This document shows positions 1 to 12,241 of a stretch of DNA of 64,000 nt, one piece after another. The position numbers and the translations under genes are program-made. Position 1 is the first letter of the stretch. Each line of letters begins with the position of its first letter. The DNA comes from Nectonema munidae (lineage: Eukaryota; Nematomorpha; Nectonematoida; Nectonematidae): assembly GCA_030549495.1 (NCBI GenBank), contig JAUIRK010000106.1, positions 701,001 to 765,000 on the forward strand, read 5' to 3'. The notes beneath the pieces were generated by a model that did not search any database, was not told the origin of the DNA, and saw only the letters and a program-made list of their open reading frames with translations.

Positions 1-3000
1 AAATCTATTCGCATCTATTCGTAAAAAGCGTTTATCTCTCGGAAAAAGTTTTATCGAAAGTTCGGTTTGCGTGAAAAATATTAAGCGCTTGTATTTCTGT
101 TTGGAGTGACAGCGTGTACTTTGTATGAAGGACATTTTTGGCCTATTGAAGACTCATCAACCAAATTTTGGCTGAATGAAATTTTTCACACTAAATATTT
201 TACCAATCCGTATTCTTTTGCCTATTATATATTCGGTAAATAAAATTTCAATAAATTCGCAGCCGTAAAATTATTATTTAGACTAAACTAAACACCTGAA
301 GTCCTTAAATATGCGACAAGAGATAGTTGGTAGAATGAACAATGCATGGCTGTTGAGCCTTCAATTGAAGAAGCATCCCGTGCACGAAGTACAAGTTGCA
401 TCATGTTCATATGTTATTTTCATGATGTATATCAATTATCTGCTCTATTTCTAATGATCTCAACTAAAAATATCCTCTTTATCAGAAAAAAACAAAATAC
501 TTTTTTAAATTTTAATCCTAAACTCTAGTTTCTATATTTATGAGAGTACTAACTTACTTTCTTCCTACTTTGGTAAAACACTTCTCAATTTTTCAAATAA
601 TTTAAAAAATAGAAAGAAAAAGACTGAGCAAAATTTACTATAAAAATATTTTAAGGAAAAAGGCTCAAAAGTCAGTTTTATCTTGAAAATTATTTTCGAA
701 TTTTATGCCAATTAAATTTTATTTTACATTTAAGTAAAATCCCGATTTTTTGAAAATATTTTCGTCAAAGTTGTATAATCTTCATTTTATATCAGAAAAA
801 ATTCCATTTAAACAAGACTGTCAAAATCATAGATGGTTGTTTATTCTATCAAAAGTGAGTGTTTGTTAGTTTATAGCTTGTTCGATTTATTAAATGCTTA
901 TAAGAGTTTTAACTTTATAATGTTGAAACGCAGGCCGAAATGATTCTTTTTAACAAAATTTTGATTATTATAACTTAAATTTTGAATTTTCAAAAGACCC
1001 ACATATTAATAAAATATTTCTCTAAAATATAAGTTCAACTAAGTATAATAATCGAAGGCACTATAAAGTTAGAAAACTCTAAATAAGTCTTAGGTTTTTT
1101 GAAATTAAAATTTACTATAGAAATAATTAAAAATATTATCAATTAAACGAATTTATATTGAAGAGTTCAAGAGAAAAAAATATGAATTGAAATATCCATG
1201 AAAAAAAAATTTAACTTAAATCAGTGAAGAATCGTAATTATCGAAATTATTTCAATTGAATATGATAAAAATAAGATTCAAAGATTCCTCAGGGTTCTCG
1301 AGTTATAATTCCACTATGATTTGAAAGCAAAAAGCAATCAAAGTGCCTTGTATGTATGCCAGTATAGCAATACGAACTTCAGAAATAACTATTCAATTTT
1401 ATAACCTAATCAAAATTGGTGATCTAACAGAATTTATTGGAAAGTAAGAAAATATTCAGTTTAGACTTTGATATTCTGCAATCTGATAATATAGAAACCT
1501 GGCCTCGCGAATGAAAATCATTGGAAAGGAAATTGTTGCATTATACATTTATATAGAAATGCAAATTTAACATCCGAAAGTGACATTTTAATTACAAGAG
1601 GTCGATTTTTTCCTAATTTGTTCAAAGATTTAAGTTAAACGTAGATTTTGTTCTTTTAAACCAAAAAACTTGCTAATTATTATCATTGAATAATGAAAAA
1701 ATTTCTTAATTTCAAAAAATTAACGACCTCACAATTTTAATACAAGTAATGACAATGTTGAAATTAGAAATTTTTGACTGCTTCACATTTTATATGCATT
1801 AAATCGAATTAGTATATAAAAAATCGTTAGCACACAAAACTAGATCTAGGGTATTTTTGCTATGTTTTTAAGTCATACTCTGTCAGAATTTATGAATATG
1901 TTAATTTTTTGTCTTTGTTTGCAATCATTAATATAATTTACCTTTTTGAATATTTTGTGACATTTTTTATCTAATTTAAAAATGCTCAATTCAGAAACAT
2001 TTTTATCGATAAATAACGAGTCTATAAGATAATTGCCGGGATTGGGAGTTAGAAAAAGATTAATTCTGCTCATACAAGCCCAAAGTACTTTTGATTATTT
2101 AATTTGTTAAATAAAAATTGAATATAAATCTTGTAAAAATTGGAAGAATTGGGTGAAATAGTAAATCTGGTTGAAAAATAAGTGCTTTTAGCTGCTATAC
2201 TTTTGTGTAGAGCACTTTCGTCAGAAACATTTGGTATAGAGAACACTGTTTCAAAGTTCTACTTTTCCTAAAGCCAATTCAATCCTTTCAAATATTTTAA
2301 ATTTTGTGTAACTTCACATAAGCCTATTTTATCCTTCACATAAGATAAAATATGACCTATTGTTTAAAATTTTATTTTACTCATTTTATGGTTTAGTATT
2401 CTTTTTTTTATATCTCTATGATGTATTTACATTATTTACTTACTATTGTTCCAAAGTGACATTGGAACATCCATTGTGCATATTACACTCGTTTTTTTTT
2501 TAAATTTCTTGTAAATTAATGAATAAACTCTCTCTTCTTTCTTCGTTTTATTTTGACACCCATTTCTTAAATTGGTAATCCATAAATGCGGATTACTGAA
2601 ATTTCCAATTTTAGACATACTTATCCTGTCCCAACTTTGAAATGTCTTTCTTTGTAAAATGTTTGTTTTTTGCTTAAAGTTTTAATTTGAAGAAAAGTAT
2701 TCAAGTATATATACCTTTATAGAGATTTTATATTAAAGAATTTGCTAATATATTAAAATTTTAAAGTTGAAAAATTTTCTTAATTTTCAACATAGAAACA
2801 AAATCAATCGATTTTTTATTGAATATGCACATTACTTTTAGTTAAGCACAAACATAAAATTAACAACACAATTTCAAATATAAATGAAGATGATATAAAT
2901 ATTTATCAAAATTCCAGAAACTTTAAAATAAAGTTAGTTTAGTGTAAAAAATTTTGTCTGATTTAAATTTAAAAATATTGTAAGCCTAGTTATAACGGAT

Positions 3001-6000
3001 ATAATTATATTTAAAAGTAAGCTTTTGTTGCGAGATAAAAAATGAAAGAATAAATTAATGGATGAAATAATTGCTTTAAAATTAGACTTATTGCTGCAAT
3101 TTAAAAATACTGAAATAGATGTTCAAACTCGAGAAAATATTTGTGGCCTGACGATTTGATCTTGATGTTTCCTTATCAAGGAAGCCTAACTCATAACAGG
3201 CATCTAACACTCAAAAATTATACATGTAGACATGTGTTCAAAGTTTAGTGTGAATAACCCTGTTTCTCATAATATCTAGACCAGGACTGGACTAGACCGT
3301 CTATACTCTAGTTTGAATGGGACTATAATATCTACAGTCTAGATCGGACCGAACCATAGAAATTAGGAACAGTACTAAACTGAATCACTAGGATCGTTTC
3401 TAACCAGTCCTGAGTATGAACTGGCCTATATACAGGCCTGCTTGGTTATTTACGAATTACCACCACTTTCAAGTAAGTGTTTTTCTTTACTTTAATGTTA
3501 TATCAACGAAATTTCACTGTTCCTTTAATAGTTTTAAATCCCTTCTTTTATCAATATGAGATCTTAGTCTACATATGTTAGACGAAAGTGCGTCTATACT
3601 ATGCTACCAATAGACGAATATCCTTTAAACCAAAGTGTTTTTGACAGAAGTATCTCATCAACAAAATAAAATAGACATAAATTAAGTATTTTTCTAATGT
3701 CATTAAGACATAATGTTTAGTATTTTTAAAAAAAATTCAGACACTCATCAAAAGGAAATACATATCGCGAAGATATAGCTTGAATTCTATGAATGAGATG
3801 TTGAAGGAGAAAGATTGATGTTTCTATTCAAGAATGGGAATTAACTTGGCATTTTAGCCTCAATTTTTCTCTCTACCCGGCTTAAATGTAATTTTTCTCA
3901 CATCAGTTTAGTTTACGTTGGGTCAGTGAGGTTGTTTATTGAACAGCATCATACTTATTTCGTTTTGAAACATTTTAATTTTGATCAAATCGAGGTCAGA
4001 TATTTTTGGTGTAGAGAAATAATTATCGTTAAAATTTCCTTTCAATTAGATTTCAAAACTTCGATTCATGCATTCGGAAGCAAACATCCTTATAATCGGC
4101 AAGGAAAAAGCAAACTTTTTGAATTTACCTTTTTTTCATACACGTAGTTTTTCAGATTCACATGTTTTACATGGAGTTCATTTTGGTGTGGTATTTTAGC
4201 CCTGACATATTAGTCAAATTAGTATTTTGCCTTCAATCTTTAGTTTTTGTTTCTTTCTTATTTCATTTTTATTATTTTGATTGCATAGTCGTAATAAATT
4301 TATTGTACAATTTTGTCTCTTGTAATGAATAATTAATGCTTATGTATATATATCGTTCTTGATGAATAGCTTTAAGCTATTCAGTTTTTGCCATATCAAT
4401 GAAACATGCAATATATGATAAAATATCTTATCTGAATTCAAGAATTGAAACAGAATTTCTTGCTATACGAACAATTTTAATTCCACTACACTTTTTAGTG
4501 ATGTCATATTAATCCAAGTGTTTCATATAAACATTGCGATATCTTCTTTATATAACCGTAATCTAGTATATAATTAATTCTATTTCTTCTTTTTTTTTTT
4601 AAATATTTTGACAATTACTATGGATTTAAAATGGAATAATATATGAGAAAAAAGGTTAGAGAAGAATAAAGACAAAATTTATCATTGTCAAAACATCTAT
4701 TAAAAAGTGGAAATAATGCAAGCAAAAGCGGCATCTAAGCTTTCTACATGGTTAAATAAATGTTCAACTTGATAAAACTTGGACGCTTCTCATCTCATCT
4801 CATCTAGTGACAGGTACGTTTCTACAAAATTCTTTCCTCTTCGTCTGAAAAACGTCATGGAAAGATCAAAGCAATTAAACATTACGATATTGCAGAACAA
4901 CCTTTGATATAGCATGCTTTCGAATTCCATAAAAAATGTTAAGTAGCAAATTTATATGATGGTAAGTAAGTGTGCATACATTTCAACTTGGAAGAGGGTA
5001 TCTGATTAATCGAAATTCAGCACTTGCTAAGCCTGAACCATAAAAAGAAATGCTTCAGGATTCAAATTTTTTAAATTATTGCCAAATTCCCGCTAAAATT
5101 TAAACGCATGACAGCTTTCAATTCCAATACGCATGCCATATACTTTCATAAGTTTTATTGCCTACGTGCGTTTATTATAGGAAAACTCTTTTATCGGCAA
5201 TTACCAGTAAAACTTTTTTTCCTTTAACAAAACTTTGAATTCTAGCGTGTGCTTTTATACGTGCACTTGGCACTGTAAAAAGTATTGTATATAAAAACGT
5301 TAGCTTTTTTATACTCCTTCTTGTTTAACTTCTGTTTTGTGATATATAAAATATATATATATATTGTACACATATATGCAAAGATGTAAGAAATGAATAA
5401 TATTGTGATTGTTGTTATTATTATTATTTTATTTTTATGGTTAAGAAATCATTAGATTTTATTTCAATCCTTTCCTCTTAAAACAAAGCTGAGATTTAAT
5501 GCCTTTATGAAAGTATTTTTTATTGTACAATTAAGAAGGAAAAAATACACACACATATTCACATATATATTTTATACATACATACAGAAGTTTATGTAAA
5601 TTTATTTGAATGCGTATACACATATATTATATTTATGAGTCTGGCATTCTTATTGATTAAAATATAGGAAAGTAGAAATATATACTACAACAGTGAAAGG
5701 CATTCATTTGCCGATAATAACTAGATGTAGAAACCAGCTCTATGATCATCGTAGCGTGTTTGTTTTTTCTCTATTATTTCAAAAATTAATTCTATATGAA
5801 ACCTATTTTATGTCAGTAAAAATATTTTAAAGTCTACTTTAACCTGCATTGAAATAATAAATTTTAACATTCATGCCTACTATAACATTTTACCCAAACA
5901 TCTCACAATATTTTGTTATTAGTGCGATAGCGCTAATAACTTCATTGTATATTGGGGAAAAAAATTTAACAAAAAATTTATTAAACAAAGACTTTTTATT

Positions 6001-6485
6001 TTTCGTACTTTTGAAGTTTAATCTATTTCAGAAATATTTCGCTAAACTTTTATTCGCCTTCTTTAGTCTTCTAAAGGATATGGTGCGCCGTTTAACGAGA
6101 AAACAGTGAGGCGAACATTTTCCAGCGGTGACAGTTGTCTAATTTTTTCTTGTTAAACGTAGACTTGTTTAAGTCCCACACTTCTTTTAAAAGACTGATA
6201 AAAGTGAAAAGTAGTTCACAGGAATATTTCTGAAATAAAATAACCTCCAAAAGAACCAAGAATAAAAAGGTTTTTTTAATGACAAAACTATTAAAAACAT
6301 TAAATTTAAAATTATAACAATAATATTTCTACCTTTAAATTAATTATATTTTCAATAGCTTCACTAACTTAATTATCTTTGATACTTAAAAATTATGCAA
6401 TCTTTTTAAGCGCTTATATAAAGATTACTAAAGAAGGGTAAAATTTCATTCATTTTATAATAAGCTTATTTTTTTCTAAATTTTT
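1..6485. other. AT-rich non-coding DNA, probably dachshund intron
   Basis: No open frame here matches a family I know, and none has the GC rise seen at the real exons. Because dac exon 2 lies at 7551-7796 on the minus strand and its later exons are missing, this stretch is probably intron (inference). It holds AT and CA/TA microsatellite-like runs around 5335-5380 and 5540-5640. A patch at 3280-3440 is rich in CTAGA and GGACT words, with CCAGGACTGG near 3292 answered by CCAGTCCTG near 3401; it may be a decayed short inverted-repeat element. I see nothing else. Confidence 0.5.
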
Positions 6486-6704
6486 ACAATACATGTAAAA
6501 CACTTCTAACATTCAACCTATGCTTATTAATTCTCTATTTAAATATTCTTCGGTTTATATATCCTTCTTGGATGTATGTTTTTATTTATTTTTCGTTACT
6601 AATATATATTATATAGGGTTATTTCATACAAGCGGCTTTCTAGCCTTTTGAATATACTGCAGAAATAATAATAATAGAAGAAGAAGATTTATTTTGTAAA
6701 GAAA

Positions 6705-6735
<31 letters not shown>

Positions 6736-7006
6736 ATAAAAGATAGTTTATAACAATATAAAATAAATACTTGAGATTTATAACCTGCTGTATTATTTTT
6801 TTAATTTTTTTTTGTGGAATATTGAAAAGGCCAGAAAGCCGCTTGTGTGAAATAACCCTATACGTAATTAATTGAAATAAAATATATTAGTAACGTAAAA
6901 TAAATAAGAATATACATCTAAGAACGATATATATAATAATATATACAGAAAAATATTTAAACAGAGCATTAATAAGCACAAGTAGAATGGTATAAATGTA
7001 TTATAA
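6486..7006. repeat. Imperfect 520-bp palindrome
   Basis: The left half (6486-6680) reappears inverted in the right half (6800-7006). Anchors include TGCTTATTAAT at 6521 against ATTAATAAGCA ending at 6978, and GTTACT at 6595 against AGTAAC ending at 6894. The innermost 40 bp are the best conserved. An AT dinucleotide run sits at the centre (6711-6736). It looks like a MITE or a pair of nested MITEs in a dac intron. A further inverted match to the central segment (near 6765-6800) lies at about 7248-7285. Confidence 0.75.
6616..6858. mobile_element. MITE with ~40-bp TIRs and TA target site
   Basis: The terminal inverted repeats begin GGGTTATTTCA and run about 40 bp with few mismatches. The element is flanked by TA on both sides (6614-6615 and 6859-6860), as expected for a Tc1/mariner-type non-autonomous element. 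It carries no coding capacity. It sits at the centre of the larger palindrome, so the TA duplication could instead be part of a longer symmetric element. Confidence 0.65.
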
Positions 7007-7550
7007 CAAAAAAGTATCATAGATATTTCAAGTTATGTATGAAGACAGACGTAGCAATTTCTTATTTGACAATTAGAGTTGTATTGATTTATGTGTACTT
7101 GTTTTATTGTTTTTTTAAAAGACTGATGGTTATAAATATGTTGGATGTATTGGAAAGAAGAGAGTTCCAACAACGTGGTACTTTATATTTCATAGATTGT
7201 ATAGCAAATTTATTTAATAAAAAATATATTTAGTAAAATTATTAATAATAATGCAGTTGGCTATAAATCTCAAGTATTACATATATCAAATAGTATATAT
7301 ATTTTATTATATATACAATATTTTCTTTTATTATTTTTTTATCAAAATAAATCTTATAAAAAAAATTTTCAACCACTAAAAAAATTATTATAAAGATTAT
7401 GGGAATTTAAATGAAAAGAATGAATTTATAATGAAAAAGGAAGAATTTGAAATGGAAAAGGCGGATTAAAAAGTGGGATTCATCAAAATTGAGTTAGATA
7501 CGTGATTGTTTTTACAAAAGTGTGTTAGTGCAATCAAAGCAGATTTTTAC

Positions 7551-7796
7551 CTCGAAGAAGTGCAGTCATTGAAGAGGATGTCGAAGTCGGTGCAAGAAAG
7601 CAGCTTGCATCTGTTGACTCCAGGCTGGATCGCTCCCAAGGAACGCAAAACCCTCACCTGTTCCACGTTGCAAATGATAGGAGTTATGTTCAGGCGTTTT
7701 AGCTTGGTGTACACTGTGTGCAATCCACCAACCAGATGCTTCAAAAACAGCTCGAATGCCTGAGGCAAACATATGTAAGTGCTTTCGTCTTTTGCT
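7551..7796 (-). CDS. dac: Dachshund exon: DACHbox-N core
   Basis: This exon encodes most of the DACHbox-N (Ski/Sno/Dac) domain of the transcriptional cofactor Dachshund, which acts in the nucleus in eye, limb and nervous-system patterning (family knowledge). Visible motifs are ICLPQAFELFLKHLVGG, then HTVYTKLKRL, then CNVEQVRVLRSLGAIQPGVN, in the order and spacing of fly and vertebrate Dachshund. The acceptor TATGTAG precedes 7796 and the donor GTAAAA follows 7551. The exon opens with one base that completes an AAA lysine codon begun by the exon at 11385-11710, giving AGFKAKDESTYICLPQAF across the junction, in register with known Dachshund proteins. It ends two bases into a codon, so coding continues in a downstream exon not seen here. 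No breaks are present. Identity as Dachshund rather than Ski, Sno or Corl rests on this motif series. Confidence 0.93.
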
Positions 7797-10700
7797 CTAC
7801 ATAAAATAAAAGCAAATCATGATAAATTTAAAGATAAAAATTTTATCTCAAAGTTCAAATTATCATCATAAACTCCAAATTAAAAAATCTGAATCGATCA
7901 ACTTGATTACTTTTATAAAAAATCTGATAAAGAGGGCTGAGAGATATTAAACTATTTCGATGAATTGTAAAACCACCTCTCCCACATCATCATAATTGAA
8001 AACAAAAAAATCAAAAAAAAATATATATTATAATATTAAAATATAGTCATATAAATTAACAAAAAATTTTAAAAAAAATTTTAAAATTATTCTGTCGATT
8101 CTCATGAAATTTGTCATTTTTTCCAACAATTGTTCGGATATTTGAAAAAAGCGACAATACGAAGTTTAAGATAAATGTTTTGCAGATCTTTTTCAACATA
8201 ATGTATAATTAAAAAATATAATTCCTATTTTCATATATTTAATGAATAAAAAATGAATATTTCAAAGAAAGGAAATTCGTTTAAACAAATGTATATATTT
8301 CTATAATAATTTATTTTATATTGAAATTTGGAGATTTAAAAATGGCCGGATCAGAAAAAAAACCTTTTTTACGAGTTCATACTATGAAGAATTCGGATTA
8401 ATGAAGAGCTCATTAACTATAGGAAGGACTCAGTGGCGTAGCAAAAAAATGGAAGTTGAGGGGGGGGGGGCATGCAAGGAATTTAGGGGGGCAAGCATAT
8501 TGGAAATAAAATTATTTGGGGGAGGGGTGGCAGAAAAGGTATTTGGGGGGGGGGGGGGGGGGGGGGGGCACTGCCCCCTTGCCTCCCCCCCCCCCCCTCT
8601 GGCTACGCCCCTGGAAGGACTGCATATCAATTTTAAAGGAGACGTAGTTTATTGAATAAACAAAAAATTATTTAAAACAATATAGCTAATTTAGTTGAAA
8701 TTACATTAAGTAAAATAAGTTAGTTATAGTTGCTATAGACAAAGTTTTACTAAAAAAATTAATTTTAAAATATATAAAAAATTTATTTGTTTTCATAATA
8801 TCGACTAACTTACCAGCATACTAAATAAGAATAAATTGTATTTTGCATTATACAATTGTTCCAGACATTTTATTTATGAATTCCCTAAAATGTCAAATTA
8901 GTGGGATTGATTTTTTTTCAAAATTCATTTACCTAATTTATGAAAGTTCACTTTCTTAAATTCATGTGATTAATTAATTTGATTTTGAAGTAACTTTTAA
9001 AATGAAGTTTAAAGATAACAAAGGAATCAAATCGGTAAATGAGTTAGGTAGTTTGAACATGTAATTTTCATGTTCACTAATATATTTTATTGGTTCATTA
9101 TAGAATCTTGATGGTGTTCTTCATTAAATTAAGTCTATTTTTTATGAAAAGGAATTGGAAAAAACTTAGTACTAAAAGTTCCACTTTGAGTATTAACTGT
9201 TTTTTAAGAAGTGGCCTAAATCCAAAGGATTTCGTTGAGACAAGTTTTCTATAGAATTTAACCTATTTGATTCCACATAAAATAGGATCAAAGAATTGGA
9301 TATAAAAGTACAATGAATTGGATATAAAAGGTTAGCGTTTTGAAAACGAATGCTCATCTGCTTTCCTTTTCAATGAAATGTTAAACATTTAAAGCTTCTA
9401 TGATTTTAATTTCTTGGTACACCGACGTTAAAATGATCTTTAGTGGGTTAAAACTAAAAAAATAGTTTGTGTCAGTTAAAACTCACGAACGAGTAAATTC
9501 TGTTAATCGTGTGCATGTTATTTATTTTGTTAAAATAGATTAGTTATACACAAAAATTTTATATTTTTATAAATGTCAAAATGTGTTATGGGTTTTTCAA
9601 TTAAGATAGACTTTCTCACGTATGTGCCGTGTATACGTTTCTAAATGTTTAAACATCGTTAGGATTAATTGCTTATAAACAAGTTTCTTGTTATAATAAT
9701 TTACTTGGTTATTTAATTAACTCGTTAATGGCAGTTTCTTAACTGAAATACTTTAGCTACTTCAATTATATTAGATTAGTAAGTTAGTTTATTTACAAGT
9801 GAAAATACAGCTTAAATTGGTTTTAATGAATGTCCAATAAAAACAAAAAATTGTCATTATATCTGAAAAAATAAATAAAAAAATTGAAGGAAAACAAATT
9901 ATATATATTTAAAAATCATAATTTTCTAATCCAATTAAATCAAAAGAGTAATTTTATTACAAATTACACTTACCATTTTAAAATATATTAAGAATTTCCG
10001 TTATGTTTAAAATAAATTATTATTAAAAGGGGGGACCTGTCGTTCCGAAATAGATTAAAATAAACTATGTGTTTCTCTTGGAGTTATTTCACTTTTTAAA
10101 TTTTTTTTTTCATTCAGAGCTTTATTTTATATCGATTGCATATAATGTATGAAATTTTAAATCATGTTACCTATTCTTTAACCTAAATTTTTGGTCCGCC
10201 ATGTCTGATATCAACCAATTCTATACCCCAGTGATTTTTAAAAGACACTGAAATAACGTCTATTATTTTCTTGAATCAAATGGGTTATCTCTTGCATGAC
10301 CCGAATTTTAAAGACTAATATTCTGCTTTTTAGTTGGAATTTTATATTTTTAAAGTAGATGATTTTCATTTTTTGACACACTGGTTCTCAAAGGATTAAA
10401 GTAGCAAATAAATATATAGTGATGAGAGGAGCTGTGCTGAAACAGTAGCGAAAATTAATTACTCGAATCTCATTCTTTTTGGTCTTAATCCTTCGTTATC
10501 TCATGTTTCTTTCTGTCTTAATCATATCTTGCTTTTCATGGTTAATCATACAAACAACGGCTTAATAGCTTTTTCGTTATCGACGCTTATATTCAATTTT
10601 GCTGCAAGCCTATCTTTTTGTTATAGCTTGCGATGTTTCCTTTTTTTCACCATATTTATACATGTCTTTGTTTTTTTTGCAAAATAAACTCTTTTTCTTC

Positions 10701-11384
10701 TTCTTCTTTTTCTTGAATCTATACCTAATTTTTTTAACATGTTTCTAATATACTTATAAATGAAGGGATCCATTACTTACAGCCATATGAATATTAACAT
10801 ATGCACACATATATCTCTTTGAAAAATTATAAATTTGTTTAAATACTTGAAAGAATTAATTTTCTAGTAGACTTAGAAAAGGATCTTTTAAGATTGCTTT
10901 AAATGCACTACATCCGATTTCCAACAAGATCGCCAATATGTTTGCATTGTATATGATCTTGATTTAACTCAACTAAATTCTATTTATTTTATCAATAATC
11001 ATGTTTTTTTATGCTAAACTTTTCTTCAGAGTGCTCCACCGTCTGATAAATCCGTGGCTACTCTTTAATAATTAATTTTTTTTCTGTAACAATTAATTGA
11101 GGGATAGAATGAAACCACTTAAATCGAGGTGGAGTTAGAGGAGGCGATAAAAAAATTGATAAAGAATTTCTCGGGGGTAAATTTTCTTCTATATGCGCTC
11201 CTGTGTAATATGCAGGTGCAAAATGAAATGATCGCATAACTCCCGTTTGGCCATTGAAAGACGGTCATGTTTTACAATTTATCTGAATTTCATTGTTCTC
11301 AACCTGGTTGTAAACGAATTGTTCTGGATTTGTTAAAAAATGATAACAAGCCGAAGCGTTGATAGAGATAAAGAGAAGGCATAC
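7797..11384 (-). other. dachshund intron
   Basis: The 3,588-bp intron between the two recognised dac exons begins GTATGC at 11384 and ends TATGTAG at 7797, reading on the minus strand. It is AT-rich and carries the G-rich hAT MITE at 8431-8613. Otherwise I see only low-complexity sequence and a short tandem copy of AATTGGATATAAAAG near 9293-9330. No other exon was recognised, although an intronic regulatory element cannot be excluded by eye. Confidence 0.8.
8431..8613. mobile_element. hAT-type MITE, copy 1, exact 8-bp target duplication
   Basis: The termini CAGTGGCGTAGC and GGCTACGCCCCTG are inverted repeats. The direct duplication GAAGGACT flanks both sides exactly (8423-8430 and 8614-8621), which marks hAT-type insertion. 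The inside is unusually rich in G and C runs, including about 24 consecutive Gs near 8549-8572, where base counts may be unreliable. A related copy lies at 20054-20186. Open frames through it are artefacts of low complexity. Confidence 0.9.
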
Positions 11385-11710
11385 TTGAAGCCAGCCAAGA
11401 TGGCGTTCCTGTACTTGATCTGGCGACACTCATAGAAGACAGGCGCGTGCGCTTGACTCGCTGTGGGGTAGTTGCTGGAGGTGGATGAAGAAGAACTGCT
11501 GTCACAGTCGCTCTGCTCGTCCGTGTCCACAGTGCCCTTGGCCATGAGCCGGGCAGCTCTCTTCCCGCCTCCCTTTTTGGAGCAGAAGAAGGCGCCGGAA
11601 AATTCGCTCCTTTCGGGATTGCTGTGCTGCACACACTTCAGAGCAGTGGGAAGTATGCTTGCGTGAGAAGGCAGAACACTGTCATGAGGGAATAAGCCAT
11701 GCTTTTGCAT
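11385..11710 (-). CDS. dac: Dachshund 5' exon: Ser-rich region and start of DACHbox-N
   Basis: A GC-rich island in AT-rich surroundings encodes 108 residues ending YECRQIKYRNAILAGFK, which matches the first strand of DACHbox-N in Dachshund (NECKMVDLRGAKVASF in the human protein, from memory). Before it come a basic stretch (KKGGGKRAARLMAKG) and a serine run (SSSSSSTSS), comparable to the low-complexity N-terminus of DACH proteins. The donor is AA followed by GTATGC at 11384, and the phase fits the exon at 7551-7796 exactly. The methionine at 11710 is the first in this frame after a stop near 11765, so it is my start choice. An upstream acceptor that makes this an internal exon remains possible. 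Confidence 0.85.
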
Positions 11711-12126
11711 TATTCGTGTACGAGTAGTAGTGTGTATGTATGTATGATTGCTCCTGAGTTATTGTCTCTTCATCAATTATATCGCAGGAGGAGAGTGATG
11801 CTGGTGGAATCTGTGTGGTACTAGCCTTGACAGCTTTTAATTGTGAAATAGTAGGCTCATATGACTACTTGCTTCTTTCATTCACACATTATGCACCTAA
11901 AGTTATCATCATTCTTGTCATTAGGATGTATGTTCATTCCATTTTTCAATCTTACATAATTCCTTTGAATACCATATACATTATCGACTTTATTAGCTGC
12001 CTATTAATCTTACACAAGGTATGACATATCATTTCAAACACGTAATTTACACTCACTTACAATTTGTCTACGGCAATCCAGCTACTTTTTTATTTAAATT
12101 TTCAAATCCTGGATTATACAATTTCT
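11711..12126. other. Region upstream of the dac exon, no recognisable gene
   Basis: If the methionine at 11710 is the true start, this stretch would hold the dac 5' UTR and promoter. I see no clear TATA box or initiator. It is AT-rich with ATGT-type short repeats around 11725-11745. Nothing else can be supported. Confidence 0.35.
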
Positions 12127-12241
12127 GGAGCTTTTCGTTTAGACGGCCACATCAAGTAATCACCGTTTCGTCTGCCTTTTATAGTTATGTCGACGAAATG
12201 GTAATTACTTGATGTGGCTGGCCGTCTAAACGAAAAGACCC
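12127..12241. repeat. Compact hairpin with ~42-bp arms
   Basis: Bases 12131-12172 pair with 12192-12237 almost perfectly, apart from a three-base bulge, leaving a loop of about 19 bases. The arms begin CTTTTCGTTTAGACGG and include CACATCAAGTAAT. The stem is far more GC-rich than its surroundings. It lies about 0.4 kb upstream of the dac exon. It could be a tiny MITE or a transcribed hairpin; no target duplication was seen. Confidence 0.8.

Noticed and set aside
8401-8655. Gly-rich 84-residue and Pro-rich 66-residue proteins
   Set aside because: They translate the G and C runs of the hAT MITE at 8431-8613.
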